A DNA stretch of 43,744 bases, from contig NZ_SPQC01000024.1 in the NCBI RefSeq assembly GCF_004569295.1, positions 1 to 43,744 on the forward strand, read 5' to 3'. The stretch is from Rothia nasimurium. GTDB lineage: Bacteria; Actinomycetota; Actinomycetes; Actinomycetales; Micrococcaceae. Positions within the stretch are counted from its first letter, which is position 1; every line of letters starts with the position of its first letter. A program made the position numbers and the translations under genes. Below, one piece after another: positions 9,501 through 17,498 of the stretch. The notes below the pieces were generated by a model. It ran no database searches, was not told where the DNA came from, and worked only from the letters and a program-made list of their open reading frames with translations.

Positions 9501-12500
9501 CATGCTTGCCGGTCAAAGGGTCACTAAAGTACCTGCCGTCAAAGACATATCCACGCTTGCCAACCTTCTCTATATCAGTGGTGAGCACGTCCCCAGGTAG
9601 CAACTTATACTCAGTCAGTTTCTTCTCTTCTTCAGCTGCTAACCTGGCCGCCGCCTCAGCAATCTCAGCCTCAACCTGCTGCGGAGTCTTAGCATCCCGA
9701 ACAATAAAGGAAGAAGTAGATGCCTGGAACGTGAATGTTTCACCGTTAGGTAACTGAACCGTCGACGGCTCAAGCACAGAATCTGAATACGCGGTGACTG
9801 TACCCGTTAGAACAGAACCGGCTTTCTGTTCTACCGAAACAGTCTTGCCCTCCAGACTTTCAGTGACAACACGATTGGAGATAGTAAGACCCTGGCGGTA
9901 ATAAACATCAGTTGCAGGGGCAGCTAGACGCAAAGCTTCCATCGCAGTCAAGGTCTCTCGCCTACGCCCCATCAAGGTGTACTCACTATAGTTCCGAGCA
10001 TAGACAAAGGTGTACTCTGCACTATCGCCTTCCACATCATCGACCAGATACCCGGCAGCCCATTGAGGCTTAGACTCATCCTTATCAGGAAGAGAAGTAA
10101 CGAACCTGTGAAGTTTGCCGCCCTCATCGACTACAAGGTCGCCCTCACGCAGCTCTTCGCCGTTGGGCTGACGCATCCGGGTTGTAGGGTAGAGGTTCCT
10201 TAGCTCTTCCTCGCCCAGAACCGGCCCAGAGGCTTCCTGGCCTGCACCTGCCTCGTCATCATCCATGCCTTCAATCTCAACATCGGCCCGAAGAACATTC
10301 AGCCTGGCCAGCTTCTCATCTAGCTCAGCCTGCCGAGAGAAACCAACCAAAGCCTCAGCTTTTTGCGCCTCTAGCGCCTCAATCTCCTGCCCCAAGGTCT
10401 CCAAACGCAACTGGTAAGAGTGCAGGTAAGCTTCAAGGTTAGCCCCAGCATTAAAGAGCTTATTGAGCTCATAGTTAGAGTTGAAACTATCACCCATCAC
10501 ATAAGAGCCAGTAACACTAGAACCTGACCCAGGGATAACCTCCCCCGAGACAGGGTCACAAAACCGCACATCCAAGCCCTTATGGCTACTCAAGGCAGCA
10601 ACCATCGGCAGATTACCGAACTGTCCTAGCTTGTAGTAAGCATCAGGAGTCTTCTGAACAGCCACATAGGCTGCCCGTACAAGCTTCTGAAAGTAGGCAG
10701 ATGCTTCCCGGCCACGGTTTTCAAAGGTAGTTTTTCCCAGGCTGATGGGCACACCAGTAAAAGGTGTATAAGGCAATGCAGAACCATATAGTTCAATAGT
10801 GTTCTGTGTGCCCTTAAACTGGTTTCGCTTGACTGAAAGCTCCTGCTCAACTTCCTTCATATCAGCAACCTCAGAAGCTTTCATCAGTTTCAGACGCTCA
10901 ACCTCAGCACTTAGCTGCACAAACTCAGCCAGATGAGGATTATTCGTAGCAGAGGCAATCATCAACTGAGGATCACCAGAGCTAGCTAAAGACTCCATCG
11001 AGTCAATACTCTCACCAGCCTTAAACTGCTCAATAGACCGGCTCTTACGGGCTATAACCTGCCAGTTATACGCATCAAACGTGCCCTGAGTAACGTAGGT
11101 CAGAATCTCTACCTGCGCGTTCTGATTCTTCTGACGAATACCACGCCCCTCCCGCTGTTCAAGGTCAGCAGGCTTCCACGGCACATCCACATGGTGAATA
11201 GCCGTCACCCGATTCTGCACATTCATGCCCGTACCCATCTTGGACGTAGAACCTAGCAGAACCGAATACCGACCCTCACGGCAGCCCAGGAACAACTCCT
11301 TACGCTCTTCCTCGTCCCCAGCATCATGGATAACGGCAATCCTCTCAGCAGGAATACCGGCGGCAACCATCTCATCAATCATCGCCTCATAGAAGTTAAA
11401 ACCAGTATCCCCACCGGGCGTACCCTGATCGCAGAAAACAATCTGCAACCCGCCCTTCTGAGCAGAAATCTGCCCCTCATCATCTAGATATTCTGCCTGG
11501 GCATACTGCTCTTCAATACGCGCCACCTGGGAAGCGAGCTGACGGGCACGGCCGCCATCAGGATCAGGCTCAAGGCCCACAAACCGAGGATCTAGAGCAA
11601 CACGCCTAGCCCGCCCCAGCGCCTCAATAACATACTCACCCTCCCTAGGGGCACGAATAATCCGTTCAATCTCCTTCATATAGTCCTGCACCTGATGCGA
11701 GGCCACCCGTTCATTAATAGTGGCCGCCCCATTGACCACATCAGGCAAGTCCATAGGAATCTGATGACGAAGCACCGTAGACATAAAAAGGTTAGTCATG
11801 ACCTTGAGCTGCTCAAGATTCTTGAACTCACTGATGGACTCAACGACCCGAAAGCCCACACCCGAGGGCTGAACTTCCATCTTCATCTCAGGCTTGGCAA
11901 AGACCCTAGCCCAAGCGTCAATAGAGCTAATGCCCATCTGTTTGAGCAGATCCGGGCGCAGATACTTAGTCATCACCCATAGCTCAGAGAGTGAGTTAGC
12001 AATCGGTGTACCCGTTGCGAAAGTAGCCACCGCAGGGACAGTATTCTTCCCCTCGCTGGCCTCAATCTTGTTCTCACGCAAGGCCCGCAGAATATACTCC
12101 AGGTCAGTTGCCCGCATAGAACCGGCGTGGCTCAACTCCTGGTAATCCGAGATACGAGCCAGGTTCTTGTAATCATGAGCCTCATCCACGAAGAGATAAT
12201 CGCAACCTAGACTTTCAAAGGTCACGTTATCATCCTTGCGCTGATTCAGCTTCTCCGCTCGATTCTCAAGGGTCTTGATAACCCCCTGGAGCTGCTTCAC
12301 CGTGTAGTCATTCTTGATACTGTCATTAACTCGCTGCTCTTGCAGACGCTCAATATCTTCCTGCAAGAATTGATGCCGCCGACCGGCAGAGATACCAACC
12401 TTAGAGAAGGTAGACTGAGCCATAATCACCGCGTCCCAGTCCCCAGCCAAAGACTGCATCGCATAGGTACGCCTCTCAGCAAGCGTAATACCGCTAGGAA

Positions 12501-15500
12501 TCATCAGCACCTGAGCCGCCGGAGCCCACTGAGTAAACTCACGGCCAATCTGCTCAACAAGGTGATTAGGAACCACAAAAAGCGGCTGCTGAATCATACC
12601 TCGCCGCTTCAACTCCAAAGCCCCCATAATCATAGAGCCGGTCTTACCTGCGCCAACCACATGGTCAAGCAAAACCGCAGGCTCATTGACGATACGGGCG
12701 ACAGCCTCCCGCTGATAGGGGTGAGGGGTGAACTCAGAAGAAATACCCGGAAGCTCAAGAACCTTACCCAGCTCAGTGTAATCTGGGGCCACATAGGAAT
12801 TAAACCGCCGGTTATAGGCCTCTTCAACCTGAGCCACCCTATCAGGTGAAGACGTCACCCACTTCTGGAAAGCCATCTCAATCTTGATAGCCTTAGCCCG
12901 CGCTTTCTTGGTCTCCTCCATGTTCAAAACCCGTTGCTCTTTACCGGTTTCCGAATCATGCACCTTATCAAAGACCTTAGGCTGCTTATTGTTCATGACC
13001 TTCTCAAAAAGCTGGCTTGGCCCCTGACGCTTAGTACCATAGTTAGCCTTAACCATCACCGGCAAAGACGCATCCGAGCGCTTGATAGACCACCTCCCCA
13101 TCTCTTCCATCCAGGCAATCTCTAGGGCCTTATCAAAAGTATCGCGCGTAAAATGCTGGTAGAAACTCGCAGGCAGGTAAGAGGCTCCTAGCTGCAAGTT
13201 CATCTTCTCCAGCGGAACCCACTGAGGGGTAACGGCCTTCAAAGCAGCAACATTCCGTTCAAACTCAGGGCTATTAATAACCGCCGCTTGAGCCTCATCC
13301 AGTTTCTCGCGCACATTACCAGCCAGATAAGAAACCGCCGGCACAAAATCAGACGTCACCGGATCACGGTACACCAAGCCACCTAGCTGTTCTAAGGCCG
13401 CCTCTTCACTAACTCCCAGCAAAGAAGCAATACGTCCCAAGTCAACTGACCTGCTCTCATCTAAAGACACCGAGAGCGCATCCGCTGGAGTTTCAGCTGT
13501 AAGAACCTGCTGCTTTGGAGCATAAGTAGATAGCTCAAAGAGCTTAGACTTCTGAGCCTTTTGAGTGTCCTCATCGAACTTCTCTAGAGCAACGAGCTTG
13601 CCAAAGTCAGGGTCAGACTTCAAAAATGTCAGGTGAGCCTGCCTCTTGACCTTCTCCGGGGCATTAGCCTCCTCCTCCCACTGGGCCAGCACCTCAGAAT
13701 CAGGCCTGAGTTCCTTAATTTCCTTGCGACTCAGCCCCTCAGTGTCCTGGCCTTCCAGCCAGTTCTCACGAGCCTCCCGCAACCGCTTCTTGACCTCTGG
13801 GGCCTTAGGCTTACTATCTTCCAGGGTGAAGCGGTTAATAGGCCCGTAGGTCTCTACATACTTCTCATAGGCCCCAGATAGTTCTTCTAGCGCCTGTGCC
13901 TTCTCCTCATAGGGCACAGCCAGCACAGCACTAATCTTCTCTTTCAGCCCAATAAGAGCCACAGACTCCCTGAGCTTGGCAGCCGCAGGCCGATTCTTAG
14001 TAATAGGCGACCACTCACCTGTAGCCTCAGAATAGACTTCTAGGTTATTAATGGCCTGGTTATGCCGAACAGCCCCATTAAAGACCCCTTCAGCCCCGAA
14101 AACGGTTAGCCCACCAGGGGCGAACTTTTCGATACGTTCAACAGCCCCAGCAGCTAGATCTGGACTGTAGCCCTTACCCTCTGCCTTGGCCTGCTGAATC
14201 TGCTTGTTCAGGGCAAACCGCACCTTATCGGCCAGCACCGCAGATGAATCAGGGGACGTTACTACCAGGCTCACCTGGCCATACTGATTCTTGCCCTCCT
14301 GAATATCGCCTAAAACGTAGTGAGGGTTTTGGTCAAAGAAACGGGAGGTGAAATACTTCTCGCCCTCGCTAGTGGTCTTCTGCAGCCCATCAACCCAGCT
14401 AGCCTTGAGCTTGACCCGGTCAATAGCCTCATTGTCCTTACGGCGGCGGAAAACCAGAATATCCGTCCCCACCTTAGTACCAGCAACCCGACTAAAGGCA
14501 TGGTTAGGCAGACGCACAGCGGCCACCAAGTCAGAGTGTTCAGCAATGGCCGCCCGAGCACGAGAATTCTTCGTGTTCATAGTGAACTCTGAGGTAATGA
14601 ACAGCCCGTACCCGCCAAGGGCCAGGTTCTTCATGGTCTTGTTGATGAAGTAGTTATGAATCTTGAACTGCTCAGTATTATCCTGCTTATCCTGGACAAT
14701 AAACCCACTAAAGGGCACGTTACCCACAGCGGCACTAATCGTTTCACCAGGCAGACGAATCTCCTGATAACCCTGAGCATAGATAGTTGCAGAGGGGTAA
14801 AGATAGTGAGCGATACGGGCTGAGGTTCGATCTAGCTCAACACCAACCATCTGAGCAGGTTCAGGGGCCGCGCCCAAGAAATTACCAGAGCCACAACCCG
14901 GCTCTAGCACCATGCCCCCATTAAAACCGGCCCCCTCTAGAGCCTGCCACATTGCAGAGACCAAAGCCGGGTCAGTGTAGTGAGAAGTAAGAATCGCCTG
15001 CCGAGCCTGCGCATACTCTTCTTCCGGCAACAGGCCCCTCAGCTGCGCCCGCTCAGAAGCAAAAGACTTTAGCTTCTCCTCAAACAGTTCAGGGATAGCA
15101 CCCCAACCAGAATAAGCCGCCAGCACCTGCTGCTCTTCAGCCGTAGCATACCTACCAGCCCTATCAAGCTCATCAAGCAGCTCAATAGCTCGCAAGTTCG
15201 CACGGGTACGGGACTTCTTACCAGAAGGAACCGTAATTTTCCCGCTAGGAACGTAATCAACTGGCTCACCAGAAACCACAGCAGGTGCTGAGGAAGAATC
15301 TACTCCTCCCAGTTCTTCAGAAGAGCGGCCCACTCCTCCTCGATGATAGGCAAATCCGTCTCTTCCAGTTCCAGAACCTCCAACCCGCCCTGTAGTTTCT
15401 CCAGCGCTGGGGCCAGGAAAGCTAGAATCTGCTGGCGCTCCTTCTCGCTCAGAGCCTCTTCCCCTTCCAGAATCTCCGGGGTATTCTGCGGGTCGTCCTC

Positions 15501-15798
15501 CAGCTTCTCCTGCCAGTACCTCATCAGCGCCTGCTTCTTCCAGGTTGGCAGTTCGGCCAACTCCGGAATCCGCTTCTCCGGCAGAGGCCACTGCATCTGC
15601 TGTTCCATCCGGGTAATCCGACAATCCCAGCTCAGATTGGCCCAGCGTCCCTCCTTGGACTCCCACTCCAGCTCTTCCCGGATGTCCCTCTCCTCCATCA
15701 GCTCCCTGATGTAGCCCCTGTCGCTGAACGGATCGTATAGGTCGTAGCTCATTGTCTTCTCCTAGATTAAAGAGTGAATCTTGCTTCTTCGCTGCCAT
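6553..15798 (-). CDS. Giant DNA methyltransferase-helicase (DarB/SNF2-like), 3081 residues
   Basis: One intact frame of 9.2 kb. An N6-adenine methyltransferase-type domain lies at about 220-480, with AdoMet motif VLEPGCGSGNF near 300 and GNVPFSGF near 359, a variant of the NPPF/Y catalytic motif. A superfamily 2, SNF2-like helicase lies at about 1020-1650: Walker A VVGAGKTGSM near 1049, DEAH in FVDEAHDYKN near 1203, ATGTPIANS near 1268, and MGTGMNVQNR...REGRGIRQK near 1533. The last 1200 residues hold many short beta-type modules with a recurring LxxGDxV core, then an acidic region. Phage P1 DarB shares the methyltransferase-helicase order and protects incoming DNA from restriction; large homologues occur on conjugative elements. 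An antirestriction role in the recipient is inferred. ATG at 15798 has AGGAG upstream. The second N (NVPF) of the catalytic motif is unusual. Confidence 0.85.
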   Translation of the reverse strand: MAAKKQDSLFNLGEDNELRPIRSVQRQGLHQGADGGEGHPGRAGVGVQGGTLGQSELGLSDYPDGTADAVASAGEADSGVGRTANLEEAGADEVLAGEAGGRPAEYPGDSGRGRGSEREGAPADSSFPGPSAGETTGRVGGSGTGRDGFAYHRGGVGRSSEELGGVDSSSAPAVVSGEPVDYVPSGKITVPSGKKSRTRANLRAIELLDELDRAGRYATAEEQQVLAAYSGWGAIPELFEEKLKSFASERAQLRGLLPEEEYAQARQAILTSHYTDPALVSAMWQALEGAGFNGGMVLEPGCGSGNFLGAAPEPAQMVGVELDRTSARIAHYLYPSATIYAQGYQEIRLPGETISAAVGNVPFSGFIVQDKQDNTEQFKIHNYFINKTMKNLALGGYGLFITSEFTMNTKNSRARAAIAEHSDLVAAVRLPNHAFSRVAGTKVGTDILVFRRRKDNEAIDRVKLKASWVDGLQKTTSEGEKYFTSRFFDQNPHYVLGDIQEGKNQYGQVSLVVTSPDSSAVLADKVRFALNKQIQQAKAEGKGYSPDLAAGAVERIEKFAPGGLTVFGAEGVFNGAVRHNQAINNLEVYSEATGEWSPITKNRPAAAKLRESVALIGLKEKISAVLAVPYEEKAQALEELSGAYEKYVETYGPINRFTLEDSKPKAPEVKKRLREARENWLEGQDTEGLSRKEIKELRPDSEVLAQWEEEANAPEKVKRQAHLTFLKSDPDFGKLVALEKFDEDTQKAQKSKLFELSTYAPKQQVLTAETPADALSVSLDESRSVDLGRIASLLGVSEEAALEQLGGLVYRDPVTSDFVPAVSYLAGNVREKLDEAQAAVINSPEFERNVAALKAVTPQWVPLEKMNLQLGASYLPASFYQHFTRDTFDKALEIAWMEEMGRWSIKRSDASLPVMVKANYGTKRQGPSQLFEKVMNNKQPKVFDKVHDSETGKEQRVLNMEETKKARAKAIKIEMAFQKWVTSSPDRVAQVEEAYNRRFNSYVAPDYTELGKVLELPGISSEFTPHPYQREAVARIVNEPAVLLDHVVGAGKTGSMIMGALELKRRGMIQQPLFVVPNHLVEQIGREFTQWAPAAQVLMIPSGITLAERRTYAMQSLAGDWDAVIMAQSTFSKVGISAGRRHQFLQEDIERLQEQRVNDSIKNDYTVKQLQGVIKTLENRAEKLNQRKDDNVTFESLGCDYLFVDEAHDYKNLARISDYQELSHAGSMRATDLEYILRALRENKIEASEGKNTVPAVATFATGTPIANSLSELWVMTKYLRPDLLKQMGISSIDAWARVFAKPEMKMEVQPSGVGFRVVESISEFKNLEQLKVMTNLFMSTVLRHQIPMDLPDVVNGAATINERVASHQVQDYMKEIERIIRAPREGEYVIEALGRARRVALDPRFVGLEPDPDGGRARQLASQVARIEEQYAQAEYLDDEGQISAQKGGLQIVFCDQGTPGGDTGFNFYEAMIDEMVAAGIPAERIAVIHDAGDEEERKELFLGCREGRYSVLLGSTSKMGTGMNVQNRVTAIHHVDVPWKPADLEQREGRGIRQKNQNAQVEILTYVTQGTFDAYNWQVIARKSRSIEQFKAGESIDSMESLASSGDPQLMIASATNNPHLAEFVQLSAEVERLKLMKASEVADMKEVEQELSVKRNQFKGTQNTIELYGSALPYTPFTGVPISLGKTTFENRGREASAYFQKLVRAAYVAVQKTPDAYYKLGQFGNLPMVAALSSHKGLDVRFCDPVSGEVIPGSGSSVTGSYVMGDSFNSNYELNKLFNAGANLEAYLHSYQLRLETLGQEIEALEAQKAEALVGFSRQAELDEKLARLNVLRADVEIEGMDDDEAGAGQEASGPVLGEEELRNLYPTTRMRQPNGEELREGDLVVDEGGKLHRFVTSLPDKDESKPQWAAGYLVDDVEGDSAEYTFVYARNYSEYTLMGRRRETLTAMEALRLAAPATDVYYRQGLTISNRVVTESLEGKTVSVEQKAGSVLTGTVTAYSDSVLEPSTVQLPNGETFTFQASTSSFIVRDAKTPQQVEAEIAEAAARLAAEEEKKLTEYKLLPGDVLTTDIEKVGKRGYVFDGRYFSDPLTGKHGYAQVTSGHRVHGLAREDFVAGRYLETEEFEQLFGELGMKARVGDLRAGDIVDARKLDPKSSITGQVVILSGSEGYSSFSDIEYRGVDEPEWVPAHKIRRKDTTAIGGVSGRRFGALSVSEKARLGGAQVEKFDSFADFDRFVTASGVEDLILVETNRGQVEAYGRLVDYGTYGHNRNEVKITLKDSEGEQVTHEMYTYSLVFSVITAGSLEEVDLRGIPLEGASAGTAGYHRYLDIPGFVVPSFGSIREYKRVDIAQDSAGMPMEAEGLVQGDKWFETVQGQEEGFEPVALEGEVVEESPVAMSVAVSSVAEESSFAPEILDEEEVELDVPALTYGQQTQGQEEPDLEDSEQEIDGLVEEVAEAAEEAYAQESTEKTGALTEEDAAELLEEAPTPGRNLAAGELSPGDVVVFTPQRFHAQMKHSGPLVGQVYWSDGQKIQLDVLGSSHSRRYILHVNGMPADSIHALYSLDRVEEAFTDYPEAQNPPLEQDGNFLLAAGSQLNPGDKVRYLGDSTVPHGTIEVLDCCFYYDDGLDNEAPQPSYHLTYLEDGIVRSQEFIPENYEPCFEMVQVATDEQAKAAAALYSEYVSTAKETVALEEVVAGDKVAVIGHAIDGKIIEASGEVTALEVEADGASGTVVLEDEAGVETVLEVQQASVQVNDKPAPVVEMMSEDSPEPVAEEENLILLGRVEEAAGAIEDMTVDDAVTETGSEPVTLRYEQVRAGDKIADSNGIWYPVYQVQQMPSGDIELAYGSAAGMFVTTQAASTPITVDPYPSSGVYPQDWEGTAASNLRAGDMLKFAGAEGAVHEVRVEASAYDQFGQFQMEVSRDDGVRGQFIFPPQSTVPYKRPLCEQERAGVAGAMVGVVAQEIEHGMLVHFKNGSAGVVTENVPLPGNGKIRIGVQPLASGDRSLKVWDCEPDYQLTTYQPHERELIARLEAQKVESEKARAEVRGNRPVRQPHQVPGNMVGFQQNLGGLSL
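15300..15752 (-). CDS. Nested 150-residue acidic protein overlapping the giant gene
   Basis: This frame starts 46 bases inside the giant gene, on the same strand but in another frame, and lies wholly within it. ATG at 15752 has AGGAGA 6 bases upstream; that Shine-Dalgarno overlaps a TAG that closes the frame before it. The protein begins MSYDLYDPFSDRGYIRELME, is acidic and Trp-rich, and has ordinary amino-acid use. Its codons favour C and G at the third position (many CTG, GAG, CGG). The giant frame over the same DNA instead reads as Gly/Ala/Ser-rich low complexity. I therefore think the nested frame is translated. It has no recognised domain. It could be a co-expressed partner of the giant protein or of SSB. 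Confidence 0.65.
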   Translation of the reverse strand: MSYDLYDPFSDRGYIRELMEERDIREELEWESKEGRWANLSWDCRITRMEQQMQWPLPEKRIPELAELPTWKKQALMRYWQEKLEDDPQNTPEILEGEEALSEKERQQILAFLAPALEKLQGGLEVLELEETDLPIIEEEWAALLKNWEE

Positions 15799-15840
15799 TG
15801 TACGGTTTCTCCTCTTAGCTTTTCCTCAACCACCCAGAAA

Positions 15841-15879
15841 AAGGCGGGGCCCCTACACTTACTTCATAGACCCCGCCTT
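15841..15879 (-). terminator. Terminator after ssb
   Basis: AAGGCGGGG pairs with CCCCGCCTT across a 21-base loop. On the minus strand the stem is followed by TTTTTCTGG, as in an intrinsic terminator. It lies between the SSB stop and the giant gene's start, so it would reduce read-through into the giant gene. Confidence 0.7.
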
Positions 15880-15891
15880 AACTGCAAACAG

Positions 15892-16515
15892 TTACATGCC
15901 AGGCCCGCCCATAGGGGCCGCGCCACCGAAACCGCCAGCAGGGACCTGCAAAGGAGGCTCCGTGAGGGTAGCAGCAGGCTGCTGAGACTCAGGCTGAGCC
16001 TGACCTGCAGCAGTTTCTTTCGCCAGCCGTTGCTCGCGCACAGATTCCCGGTAAGCAGCCCCAACGCTCAGGTCTGAACCCATCTCAGCCTCAGCAGCCA
16101 TCTCAGCAGCCGCCGACACCGACGGCTCATTACGGGTAATCGCCACCGTCGCAAATTTCAACGAAGGAGCCACATCAGTAGCCCAAATCCGGTGATTAAT
16201 ACCTAACTCGCCGGTCTTCTGATTCGTATACGCAGTAGCCTCATAATTACCCTTAACCGAAACCATATCCCCCTTCTTCAAAGAGGTTTCCGCATTTTCC
16301 GGCAGGTTACCCAAAGAACGATTCCGAGAATCAAGACCTACCTGGTAGTAGACCGGAGCAGCATCTTCCCAAGCATTATTCGCTTCATTAAAGACCCGTC
16401 GATTCTCAGCAAGGGTCAATACCACCAGCTTGCTGCCATCCTCCCGGTCAAAAGTCTGAGGGTCACGGGCCAGATTGCCAGTAACAGAAAAATCATTAAT
16501 ACGAGGGCGAGACAT
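15892..16515 (-). CDS. ssb: Single-stranded DNA-binding protein
   Basis: This 207-residue protein would coat the single strand produced during transfer and replication. The N-terminal OB fold is clear: NDFSVTGNLARDPQ, KLVVLTLAENRR, WEDAAPVYYQVG, SLKKGDMVSVKGNYEATAY, and GELGINHRIWATDVAPSL. The C-terminal third is a Gln/Ala/Gly/Pro-rich linker ending PMGGPGM. The acidic DDDIPF-type tip that recruits partner proteins in chromosomal SSBs is missing. Plasmid SSBs often vary at the tail, so this one may not dock host repair proteins. It sits between two hairpin terminators, which suggests its own promoter in 16516-16636. Confidence 0.92.
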   Translation of the reverse strand: MSRPRINDFSVTGNLARDPQTFDREDGSKLVVLTLAENRRVFNEANNAWEDAAPVYYQVGLDSRNRSLGNLPENAETSLKKGDMVSVKGNYEATAYTNQKTGELGINHRIWATDVAPSLKFATVAITRNEPSVSAAAEMAAEAEMGSDLSVGAAYRESVREQRLAKETAAGQAQPESQQPAATLTEPPLQVPAGGFGGAAPMGGPGM

Positions 16516-16636
16516 CTCTAAAACCTTCCAGCTCTTACACGACCTTTCCCTTGAGCCAGTTACTCAAACCAAGAAAAAGCCTTCACTAGGTCTTAGAAAA
16601 ACTGCCCCACACCCTAACTGACTTACACAAAAAAGA

Positions 16637-16670
16637 AGAGCCAACTGTCTCATTTGAGACAGTTGGCTCT
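16637..16670 (-). terminator. Terminator with the TGTCTCA/TGAGACA palindrome (copy 1)
   Basis: Perfect 16-base arms around TT. On the minus strand the stem is followed by TCTTTTTTGTG, so it is a good intrinsic terminator for the gene ending at 16688. The core AACTGTCTCATTTGAGACAG recurs at 27362-27397 and, with one mismatch, at 29801-29824. Confidence 0.8.
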
Positions 16671-16687
16671 CTCACCATCATCAGTAT

Positions 16688-17476
16688 CTACATACTGGCC
16701 ATAGAGTTCGGCGATTGACTCTCAAGAATCATCTGCTCATACCCAGCATCAAAATGCTCTTCTAACTGTTCATGGCTCATCTGCCCGGTAGGTTCCTGAT
16801 AGTCCTTATCCCATCCATCAAAGACCTTTCCATCAACCATTGAGTAGCCGGCCACCTCAATCTTCTGACTTTCACCAGAAGTATGAACCTCAGAATCAGA
16901 GACAATCACCGTACCTACACCAGCAGGAATAACCGCCGGTGAAACCCCATGGATATAGGCAGGTGCCCCGGCCTGGATCTCAGACGAGTGCTCATCCACC
17001 CACTGCCACCCAGCCTCCTGCATATAGGCTTTAGCTTCCTCCTGGGACAGGATACGACCGGCCTGAGTTACCTGGCCACCTTCATTCTTCTGCTCACCCA
17101 CTCCCACAAAGGCAGCCCCACCAATTACCAAAGCAGAAGACAAGACAGCTTTACGCTCAGCCTTCTTATCCAGAGCCTCACCAGCTAACTCATGCCCCCG
17201 CTCTTGAACAATCGCAGAACCCGGCTCAGGCTTCACCTCCTTCACCAGAGGCGAATCCTTATCAACCCAGCCAATGGTCCGTCCCTTCTTATTCTTGAGC
17301 GGGACGTGACGCTTTTTCTCCTTCTCATCCTTAGCCCGCCACTCAGGAGGCTTCACAGCCTTCTTCAAAGCCTTCTGAGAAACGGCCCTCTCCATCTTGA
17401 TAGCAGAGCGAGCCGCTGCCTCTAGAATCTCCAGCAAGAGAAGAAGATACTCTTCTGCCAGCTCCGGTTCAGCCAT
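16688..17476 (-). CDS. Hypothetical protein of the transfer operon, 262 residues
   Basis: No family recognised. The first 30 residues form a Leu-rich amphipathic helix. A very basic Lys-rich stretch follows (KDEKEKKRHVPLKNKKGR, with GRTIGWVDKDSP after it), then a short hydrophobic segment near 112-125 (SSALVIGGAAFVGVG) that could be one membrane pass. The C-terminal half is acidic and may include a small beta domain (AVIPAGVGTVIVSDSE). It lies 22 bases downstream of the DUF4913-like gene and ends just before a strong terminator, so it is probably the last gene of the T4SS transcript. The Lys-rich segment carries a motif reminiscent of those seen in proteins that handle nucleic acid, which is weak evidence. 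Confidence 0.7.
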   Translation of the reverse strand: MAEPELAEEYLLLLLEILEAAARSAIKMERAVSQKALKKAVKPPEWRAKDEKEKKRHVPLKNKKGRTIGWVDKDSPLVKEVKPEPGSAIVQERGHELAGEALDKKAERKAVLSSALVIGGAAFVGVGEQKNEGGQVTQAGRILSQEEAKAYMQEAGWQWVDEHSSEIQAGAPAYIHGVSPAVIPAGVGTVIVSDSEVHTSGESQKIEVAGYSMVDGKVFDGWDKDYQEPTGQMSHEQLEEHFDAGYEQMILESQSPNSMASM

Positions 17477-17498
17477 ACATTAACACCTCTAACCTTTC

